Positions 16,053 to 22,746 of a stretch of 64,000 nucleotides of DNA are shown one piece after another. The notes beneath the pieces were generated by a model that was given only the letters and a program-made list of their open reading frames with translations, was not told where the DNA came from and did not search any database. The stretch comes from Candidatus Omnitrophota bacterium (GTDB lineage Bacteria; Hinthialibacterota; Hinthialibacteria; Hinthialibacterales; Hinthialibacteraceae): assembly GCA_013177805.1 (NCBI GenBank), contig JABLXU010000004.1, forward strand, positions 98,447 to 162,446. The letters are read 5' to 3'. A program made the position numbers and the translations under genes. Position 1 is the stretch's first letter. Every line of letters starts with the position of its first letter.

Positions 16053-17864
16053 ATGATGAAGCTTACTGCACAGGTCAAGATGCTCCTATGGATTGGTTTT
16101 CTTGGGATGAACGCCGCCGCGCAGGACATCACGTTTTATTTTCCTGCCGGAGATTTCTCCGGGGAGCCGGACCGTTTCGGCAACACCCACCGGATCATTC
16201 CCATGGAGGCCATCGATCCACGCCCGTTCGGCAACGAAGCCTTGCAAGACGTCTATTTTGATGAGGATAACTTATGGCTGATTTACCGGGTTGAAGGTAA
16301 CGTTTTGCTCGTGTCTCACGCGCCGGGATTCGGCGAAGACGCGCCCGAACTGACCATGGAAATCACCGTGGCCATGGGCGGGAAATACGAAGTGATCTTG
16401 CGCTTCCTCGATTCCAACGACGCACCGGATACCGGTCCGATCCAGGCGGCGCTGGGGGATGCGCCGTTGGCGCTGTATTCGGCTTCCAACTCCATCCGCG
16501 CCACCGGGGGAACCGTGCCGGGTTATCCTACCGTGGGAGGGGCCACGTCCGGCGGGATGTTTTGGTATTCCGCGTCTCTGGGCGAAGTTGAAGTGGAGGC
16601 TGGCGGAGTGATCAAAGTCCGGGTTGATGATACGCCGTACGAAGAATTCAACCTCGCTTCCGAAATGTACGTCACCTCCACGTTCCAAGGAGTGACACTC
16701 CGGGTCATCGAGTTGAGCGGCGGACTTTCGGAAGTTCAGGTCAGCCCTGGCGCGCAGGAATGGACTACCGACCTCAGCGGCAACCGGTTCCGGACCTGGC
16801 CGGTGGATGAAGCCACCTACGCGACGGTGGATTCCTGGTTGACCATCAATGCCAACTCCGGCACTGACAACAAATGGAATATCCGGCAGAACCTCGGACC
16901 GTATGGGCCGATCCTCGAAGCCTACCCCAACGGCCCCGAGGACGCGCCAGCTTTGAAAACCAGCGTCATCTTTGCCCAAGCGGGAACCTACGATGTGTAT
17001 GTCAGCATAGGCGACACCGGCGCGGCCACTCCCGAGGACAACCTGGCGAATCCCAATCCCCTCAAGGTCGCCAAAGAAGGGGATCCCTTGAAAACCTGGG
17101 TGGCCGGGGATGGGGAGTTCAAGGGTACGCCGGGATATAACGACTATGAAATCCATCTGGGGAAAATCACCGTTACTGCGGGGCAACAAGTCAATTTCCT
17201 CATTGACGACGATCCCGATTATCCTAACGGCCAACGCTCGGTTTATCTCGGCATGCGTTTCGTGAAGGAAACTCAGGTCGTTCTGAAAGAATTCCAGGTC
17301 AGCCCCGGGGTGTTCGAGATGTTTACCGATATCGGAGGCAACCAGTACATGACCTGGCCAGTGGACGAAGCCGCCTATGCCACAATGGATTCCTGGCTGA
17401 CAGTCAACGCGAACTCCACTACTGACAATAAATGGAATATCCGGCAGAATCTCGGCCCATATGGACCCATCCTGGAAGCCTATCCCAGTGGGCCGGAAGA
17501 CGCGCCCACCCTGCGCACCAAGGTTATCTTCGCCCGGGCGGGGACTTATGACGTCTACCTCAATATCGGTGATACCGCCGCTGCCGATTATCAGCAAAAT
17601 ATTAACGAGCCCAATCCCCTGATTTTCGGATTCGAGGGGGGAGAGTTGAAAACCTATCATCCGAACGACGGCGTTTTCATGGGAACTCCTGGCTATAACA
17701 ATTACGAAATCGCCATCGGTCAAATCACGGTCACCGCGGGAGAACAGCGCCATTTCATCATTGACGACGCGCCGGACTACGAAAATGGGTATCGTTCCGT
17801 CTATCTGGGAATGCGCTTCGTCCTCAGCGAAACGACCGGTGTCGGCGATTGGCACTTATATTGA
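16053..17864 (+). CDS. Secreted protein with tandem beta-rich repeats, flanked by pseudopilins
   Basis: The 603-residue protein is not recognised as a known family. It has a signal peptide (hydrophobic residues 9-17, NAAAQ cleavage region). A first beta-rich domain covers about residues 24-220. Two closely similar domains of about 185 residues then follow, each with WPVDEA.YAT.DSWLT, DNKWNIRQNLGPYGPI and RSVYLGMRFV. The repeats are alike in DNA as well as protein, which suggests recent duplication. The fold looks like a carbohydrate-binding beta-sandwich, but that is a guess. The C-terminus ends abruptly in TGVGDWHLY, a possible sorting signal. GGAGGAAGG precedes the ATG. Lying between two pseudopilin genes, it may be a cargo or partner of their secretion system. 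Confidence 0.7.
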   Translation: MMKLTAQVKMLLWIGFLGMNAAAQDITFYFPAGDFSGEPDRFGNTHRIIPMEAIDPRPFGNEALQDVYFDEDNLWLIYRVEGNVLLVSHAPGFGEDAPELTMEITVAMGGKYEVILRFLDSNDAPDTGPIQAALGDAPLALYSASNSIRATGGTVPGYPTVGGATSGGMFWYSASLGEVEVEAGGVIKVRVDDTPYEEFNLASEMYVTSTFQGVTLRVIELSGGLSEVQVSPGAQEWTTDLSGNRFRTWPVDEATYATVDSWLTINANSGTDNKWNIRQNLGPYGPILEAYPNGPEDAPALKTSVIFAQAGTYDVYVSIGDTGAATPEDNLANPNPLKVAKEGDPLKTWVAGDGEFKGTPGYNDYEIHLGKITVTAGQQVNFLIDDDPDYPNGQRSVYLGMRFVKETQVVLKEFQVSPGVFEMFTDIGGNQYMTWPVDEAAYATMDSWLTVNANSTTDNKWNIRQNLGPYGPILEAYPSGPEDAPTLRTKVIFARAGTYDVYLNIGDTAAADYQQNINEPNPLIFGFEGGELKTYHPNDGVFMGTPGYNNYEIAIGQITVTAGEQRHFIIDDAPDYENGYRSVYLGMRFVLSETTGVGDWHLY

Positions 17865-17957
17865 GAATTGGTTCTCCGAAATCCGGCCGGCCACACGCAA
17901 GCGCAATGGAGGAGCAGGGAGTCTCTCCTTCTCCCCCTTCATTGAAGGCAGACTCCC

Positions 17958-18611
17958 ATGAACGGGAAAAGCGCTTTCACGCTCATCGAGTTGTTGATCG
18001 TGGTCGCCATAATCGGCATCCTGGCCGCCATCGCCGTGCCCAATTTCCTCAACGCCCAAATCCGCGCGAAGGTGGCGCGGGGCTTGGCGGACATGAAGAA
18101 CCTGGGCACGGCGATCGAATCTTTCCGGCTCGACCGCAACATGCTACTGGTGGACTTCTGGGATGATGACACGGACTTGGGCGTCGAACGGATGAAACTG
18201 TTCGGAATTCCGCCTTTCAATAACGGGCCGGACCGCACCATGATTCAGATTCTCGCGCCGTTGACGACGCCGGTTTCTTACATGTCGTCGATACCCCATG
18301 ATCCCTTCAATGATCCCAAGGCCGCCAAGGACAGTGAGCAATACATCAAATACGCCAACGGCACGTATATATACGGAGACAATGAACCCGCTTTCAACTT
18401 CATTGGTGAGAACCACGGACTCAGCGGACTGACGAAAGCGGGGAGTGTGGAATCCGGCCAACGGCCCCTGCAGCCGAATGAATGGGCGTTGCTCGGGATC
18501 GGTCCGGACGGCCTCTGGCAAAGCACCTTGCGGGGAATGCCCTATCAGACCTCCAATGGTTTGAATAGCCTGGGAGATATCGTTATCCGTTCGGGCGGCG
18601 GAGGCGAATGA
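17958..18611 (+). CDS. Type II secretion/type IV pilus-like pseudopilin
   Basis: The protein has 217 residues, the same length as the pseudopilin at 15314. The leader MNGKSA precedes FTLIELL, so the -1 residue is Ala rather than the usual Gly; processing by the prepilin peptidase is still likely. The hydrophobic helix and the following NFLNAQIRAKVARGLADM are almost the same as in the other copy. The globular domain diverges but keeps TTPVSYMSSIPHDPF and the C-terminal SNGLNSLGDIVI. It lies 93 bases after the repeat-containing secreted protein and is probably co-transcribed with it. Confidence 0.87.
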   Translation: MNGKSAFTLIELLIVVAIIGILAAIAVPNFLNAQIRAKVARGLADMKNLGTAIESFRLDRNMLLVDFWDDDTDLGVERMKLFGIPPFNNGPDRTMIQILAPLTTPVSYMSSIPHDPFNDPKAAKDSEQYIKYANGTYIYGDNEPAFNFIGENHGLSGLTKAGSVESGQRPLQPNEWALLGIGPDGLWQSTLRGMPYQTSNGLNSLGDIVIRSGGGGE

Positions 18612-18651
18612 GCGAAACATGCGTTTCGTTTAATAAAGGAGTTCTATCATC

Positions 18652-20103
18652 ATGACCGATCATCACTCTCCCGCGTCCGGATGCGGCTGTGACCGGCGCG
18701 GATTCATGGCCACGATAGGGGCGGGATTGGGAACGCTGGTTTTTCAACCCGCCCTGGCACAAACCACCGGCAAGAACCATCGATTGAAAGAACCGGCTTC
18801 CGTGTGGGTGGCGTTCCTGTATACGCCATCCGATATATTGCGCAAACCGGGGCAGTGGTGGAGCTGGCCGGGGAACGATTTCGACGCGGAAGGCCGCCAG
18901 CGGCAGTATACCAACGCCCTCCGCGGGATAGCGGAAAAACTGGCCATTTCTCTCGAATTTTGTGATTCCCCCCTTCACGACGAATCCGGCGCGGATCAAT
19001 TCATCCGCCGGGTGATACAAGCCCATCCCGACGGTCTTTTGTTAATCCCTCTCTTCAATGGTTCTTTCAATCTCCTGGATCGGATTCTGGCCGCCACCAG
19101 CCCAGAAGCGGATCCATTGATCCCTGCCATCGTCTTTTGTTGCCTGGGCGTCCATCACGGCTCGATCGTCAAATATCAGCGCCAAGGAGTCCACTACATC
19201 CAATCCCTGGACAATATGGACGCGGTGGAATACGGCCTGAAAATGATCCAAGCCCGCAAATTCATGGCCAACAGCCGGATCCTCAGCGTCGCAGGCACGG
19301 AGGATGGCCAGGAGGCGGTAGTTCCGTTTTGGGGAACCACCGTGAGGACAGTCTCCCTCCGGCGCTTCGAAGAAGAGGTGAACAAGACTGCCATCACCCC
19401 GGAAGTGGAACAGCTGGCCCGCGAGTTCAAAATCAACGCGCACAAAATCCTCGAGCCCGCCGATCCGGAGATTCTGCAGGCGGCCCGCGTGCATTTCGCC
19501 AACCGGCGCCTCCTCGAAGCGGAACAAGGCGACGCGATGATGATGGATTGCCTGCGGCGCGGCGAATTGATGCCCTGCATGAGCTTCATGACCTTGCGCG
19601 ATCAAGGGATCGCCGCCGGCTGCGAAAACGATCTCGGCCCGACGCTGACCTTGATGCTGGTCCAACAGCTATTTAACCGCCCCGGGTTTCAACACAATCC
19701 CTGCTATGAAACGGAACGGAATCATTATTTCGCCTCCCATTGCACGTCCGCTTCGAGACTATTCGGTATCGAACAACCGCAAGAGAAATACCTGCTGCGC
19801 AACTACGGCCACACCAACGATCCGACCTGCTGCCCGCAAGTATTGTTTCGTCCCGGCGAGGAGGTGACTATGGCGCGCTGCATCCCCGAAGCGGAACCGC
19901 AAATGCTGCTGTATTCAGGGAAAGTTGTGAAATCCTACGACATGCCCCCCGTCGGCGGCTGCCGCACCAATGTGGAGATCACCATCAACGAATGGGACGA
20001 CGCGTGCCAGGTGAAAGGCCATCACAACGTTTTGTTCTATGGCCATTTCGCCCCGCGGTTGAAGCAATTCTGCCGATTCTATGGAATCCAAGTTATGACC
20101 TGA
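18652..20103 (+). CDS. Tat-exported L-fucose isomerase-like protein
   Basis: The protein has 483 residues. The N-terminus has a twin-arginine signal (CDRRGFMATIGAGLG) with a hydrophobic stretch and an ALA-QT cleavage site, so it is exported folded. The body has the layout of the L-fucose/L-arabinose isomerase superfamily: an N-terminal Rossmann-like region that holds a sugar (HPDGLLLIPLFNGS, DNMDAVEYG) and a C-terminal region with FASHCTSASRLFG, GHTNDPTCCPQVLF and GEEVTMARCIPEA. Superfamily isomerases convert aldoses to ketoses with a metal in the cytoplasm, so an exported member is odd. It may be a sugar-binding or altered enzyme. Neighbours are secreted carbohydrate-active proteins. The superfamily is likely; activity is unknown. 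Confidence 0.7.
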   Translation: MTDHHSPASGCGCDRRGFMATIGAGLGTLVFQPALAQTTGKNHRLKEPASVWVAFLYTPSDILRKPGQWWSWPGNDFDAEGRQRQYTNALRGIAEKLAISLEFCDSPLHDESGADQFIRRVIQAHPDGLLLIPLFNGSFNLLDRILAATSPEADPLIPAIVFCCLGVHHGSIVKYQRQGVHYIQSLDNMDAVEYGLKMIQARKFMANSRILSVAGTEDGQEAVVPFWGTTVRTVSLRRFEEEVNKTAITPEVEQLAREFKINAHKILEPADPEILQAARVHFANRRLLEAEQGDAMMMDCLRRGELMPCMSFMTLRDQGIAAGCENDLGPTLTLMLVQQLFNRPGFQHNPCYETERNHYFASHCTSASRLFGIEQPQEKYLLRNYGHTNDPTCCPQVLFRPGEEVTMARCIPEAEPQMLLYSGKVVKSYDMPPVGGCRTNVEITINEWDDACQVKGHHNVLFYGHFAPRLKQFCRFYGIQVMT

Positions 20104-20129
20104 AATCCCCGCGGAAACGCGAGACGATT

Positions 20130-20165
20130 GCCTCTCCCCCTGGAGGAAATAGGGCGAGGGAAGCC
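20130..20165 (+). repeat. Dispersed hairpin repeat copy (degenerate)
   Basis: GCCTCTCCCCCTGGAGG followed by AAATAGGGCGAGGGAAG. It has the same plan as the copy at 6619 but imperfect arms. It sits between convergent genes. Confidence 0.5.
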
Positions 20166-20229
20166 CTTAATAGGCGGTAGACATCCTCTTTCTGCCAGCG
20201 GCTCACTGATTATTTATACAGTACTCTTA

Positions 20230-22410
20230 TCACTTCTCCCCTACTATCGTGTCCAGCCAGGTGTAGATCTCTTCCTTCGCCTCCGGGGTGATGTCATGCG
20301 GGCCGGGATCGAGCCGGCTGCGCAAGCGCTCCTCCACGCCGTACAGCCGCCACAGGCCGCGGGTGGAGAGCGTCATGGCGTGCGCCGCGTAGCCTTCGGG
20401 GAAGATAGCATCCCCGCTCGTCTGGTAATTGAAATACCCCCGCGGGGCAACGAGGCGGATGACGTCCTCGAAATCCCACGCCGGAAGGCGGCCGGCCCGC
20501 AACTCGATCCGCAGACGGGGCAGGTACGAAAACCAGTGGTCGCGTGCCCAGCGGCCGGGATTGGCGTCGGCGCGCAGGGGAGCATATCCGCAGCTGGCGG
20601 CGGCGGCCTGGAGGCGCTCATCGAAGGCCGCGGTGAAGAGCGCCTCTTCCGCGCCGAGCGAGTGGCCGATCGCGCCGATGCGTCCCGTGTCCACCTCGGG
20701 GAACGATTGCAGAATATCCAGCGCCCGGCGGCCGTCCTGGATCATCTTGCCCAAGGCGGACAAGTTGGAAAAACGCTCATAAAACGTGCGCGTGTCGAAC
20801 GGCCCATGGGGGCCGATGCGTTCGCCCGCGGTAATTGAATCGGGAATGAGCACGATGTAACCGCGCCGGACGAGTTCAGGTCCGAATTGGATGCTGGCGC
20901 GCCCCGCGTGACCGGCCGGCTCTTCCTTGCCGAATTCCGTGGTCTGATGGAACACGATCATGGCGGGATTTTTCTCTTGCCGAGAATCCGGCAACAGGAG
21001 ATAGGCGGTCACCGGATCATCCGGCGCGGCCAGGTAACGGATTTTCTTCTCGGTATAGCCGTGCTGCGGAGTGGCGGCGAGAATTTCTACTTCCACGGGC
21101 AACCCCGGCGGATTGACCGGTCCGATGTCACGCAATAGCAGAGATTTCAATTCCTCGCGGAACGCTTCCCACTCCTCCCGCGTGGCCGGCAGCGTGTGAT
21201 GGGATCGCTTTAAATCCGGCCGGGCCGCGAGATGGGTTTCCAGCCAACGATACGCTGCCTCGCGTACCTCCCGCGGGAACGAGTGCGGCCCAGGCTCGAG
21301 ACGCGTGTCGAGCGAATCCGCCGCCCCGTAAAGCGCATACACCTGCCGCAATTGCGTATAAATATTACGCAGGTTGTCCGTGTTGGGAAAAATATCGTCA
21401 TTCAGCGTAGACCAGTTGAACAACGGCCGCGGGGCCGCGCAGGCGAGGATTTCATGCCAATCAAAGGGAATCTCGTCCACTGGCTCCAGATAAAAACCCA
21501 GACGGGGCATCAGCGGCGTGAGATGGCTCCAACGGTTGGCGGCCGGATCGGCGCGCAGTGTAGTGAAACCGCAGCTGGCCACGGCGGCGGAAATGCGCGG
21601 CTCGAAGATCGTGGCGAAGAGGGTCCCGTACGCGCCATGCGAATGGCCGATGCAGCCGATGCGGTACGGATCGGCGAAGGGCAGCGTTTCGAGATAATCA
21701 ACCAGACGCTGCACATCCCACACCATCTTTCCCATAAAGGACCAGCGTGGATGCTTGCGGTAGAAAATCGCGGATTCGTGGTACGGCTGTGTCCCGGCAG
21801 GGATACGTTCCCCGAAGCCGATGGCGTCCGGCGCGAGGCACACGAAACCGCGCTGGACGAGTTCCAACGCAAGGGCCAGTTTGGCATTTCCCTTTATACC
21901 GCATGGTTCATCTTTCCCTTGCGCCACGGTTTGATGGAGCACGATCATCACCGGGCGCGGAGTTGTGGGAACCGGCTTGGGGATGAGCAGGTAGGCGGGT
22001 ATCCAATCGTCCATTTCCGTGGCCACGCGGATATGGCGGCGGAGGTACGTTCCCAGGTCTTCTTCACCCAGCACTTCGGCATAGGGAGGCACTGGTTTGA
22101 GATCGCTGGGCTCACCCAAAATAGCCTGCAGTGTGCCGAGAATCGCGTCACGTTTGGTTTCCCAGGCTTGGATGGAATCGATCTTCGAGGTTGGATCAAG
22201 TGTGCTTTGCAGCAGAGGCAATAAATCCGAAAACCCAGCCTGTGGAGATCGGATGTCCGGCTTGGTCTGCTGAGTGACCGCCAGCCAGTTCTCCCACTGG
22301 TGGCCTTCCCAGGCGTGGGCGGGAAATGGGCATGTCAACCACACGGCCACGCCGAGAGTAAGGCATGAGATTGAATGGCGTTGGGATAATCGTGCATGAT
22401 ATGTTGGCAT
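20230..22410 (-). CDS. Secreted protein with two tandem alpha/beta-hydrolase (dienelactone hydrolase/acetyl xylan esterase-like) domains
   Basis: The protein has 726 residues with a signal peptide ending near AHA-W (residue 33). Two hydrolase domains follow. The first (about 100-400) has nucleophile elbow GHSHG (Ser257) and candidate His376 in EPGPHSF. The second (about 430-725) has GHSLG (Ser584) and a matching DPGPHDI near 705. Each also has the HQT oxyanion-side motif and GFGERI or TAGERI. The two halves are clearly duplicates that have diverged, and both appear catalytically complete. The family includes acetyl xylan and glucuronoyl-type esterases that strip side groups from polysaccharides, which fits the neighbouring glycoside hydrolases. 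The substrate is inferred only. Confidence 0.82.
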   Translation of the reverse strand: MPTYHARLSQRHSISCLTLGVAVWLTCPFPAHAWEGHQWENWLAVTQQTKPDIRSPQAGFSDLLPLLQSTLDPTSKIDSIQAWETKRDAILGTLQAILGEPSDLKPVPPYAEVLGEEDLGTYLRRHIRVATEMDDWIPAYLLIPKPVPTTPRPVMIVLHQTVAQGKDEPCGIKGNAKLALALELVQRGFVCLAPDAIGFGERIPAGTQPYHESAIFYRKHPRWSFMGKMVWDVQRLVDYLETLPFADPYRIGCIGHSHGAYGTLFATIFEPRISAAVASCGFTTLRADPAANRWSHLTPLMPRLGFYLEPVDEIPFDWHEILACAAPRPLFNWSTLNDDIFPNTDNLRNIYTQLRQVYALYGAADSLDTRLEPGPHSFPREVREAAYRWLETHLAARPDLKRSHHTLPATREEWEAFREELKSLLLRDIGPVNPPGLPVEVEILAATPQHGYTEKKIRYLAAPDDPVTAYLLLPDSRQEKNPAMIVFHQTTEFGKEEPAGHAGRASIQFGPELVRRGYIVLIPDSITAGERIGPHGPFDTRTFYERFSNLSALGKMIQDGRRALDILQSFPEVDTGRIGAIGHSLGAEEALFTAAFDERLQAAAASCGYAPLRADANPGRWARDHWFSYLPRLRIELRAGRLPAWDFEDVIRLVAPRGYFNYQTSGDAIFPEGYAAHAMTLSTRGLWRLYGVEERLRSRLDPGPHDITPEAKEEIYTWLDTIVGEK

Positions 22411-22534
22411 ACCGTATCCCCTTTCGATGATCGTTATCTACCACATCCCTAACCCTAGGTCATGTTGAGCTACTTGAGTGGGTAACGATTCGCTTTATGA
22501 CCACTCCGCTATGTAAGGTTTTTAGTGCTTTCCC

Positions 22535-22562
22535 GTAGGGGCACGTTGCAACGTGCCCCTAC
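22535..22562. repeat. Perfect 28-base palindrome
   Basis: GTAGGGGCACGTTG is followed directly by its exact reverse complement. This type of intergenic palindrome is found in many unrelated bacterial genomes. It lies in the 336-base divergent gap 22411-22746, which holds no gene. Confidence 0.8.
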
Positions 22563-22587
22563 TTTCCACTCCTTAGTCATTCCGGTT

Positions 22588-22624
22588 TCCCCTCACCCTA
22601 GCCCTCCCGGGGGGAGAGGGAATC
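22588..22624 (-). repeat. Dispersed hairpin repeat copy, inverted orientation
   Basis: TTCCCCTCACCCTAGCCCTC followed by CCGGGGGGAGAGGGAA. This is the reverse complement of the plan seen at 6619 and 29976, and one of the better preserved copies. Confidence 0.65.
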
Positions 22625-22746
22625 GAAACTCGTTCGCATCACGGTTCCACTATAATCCGGCATTCCGTTAGTACATGCCACCTTATCCGCCCTTCATTCT
22701 GTGTGATAAAGTAAGCCAAGACAACCCAACCCGGGCGAGGTGAATC

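Noticed and set aside
16272..17855. Long open frame of 527 codons on the minus strand
   Set aside because: It is an antisense shadow of the repeat-containing secreted protein, which has a signal peptide, a Shine-Dalgarno sequence and real repeats on the plus strand.
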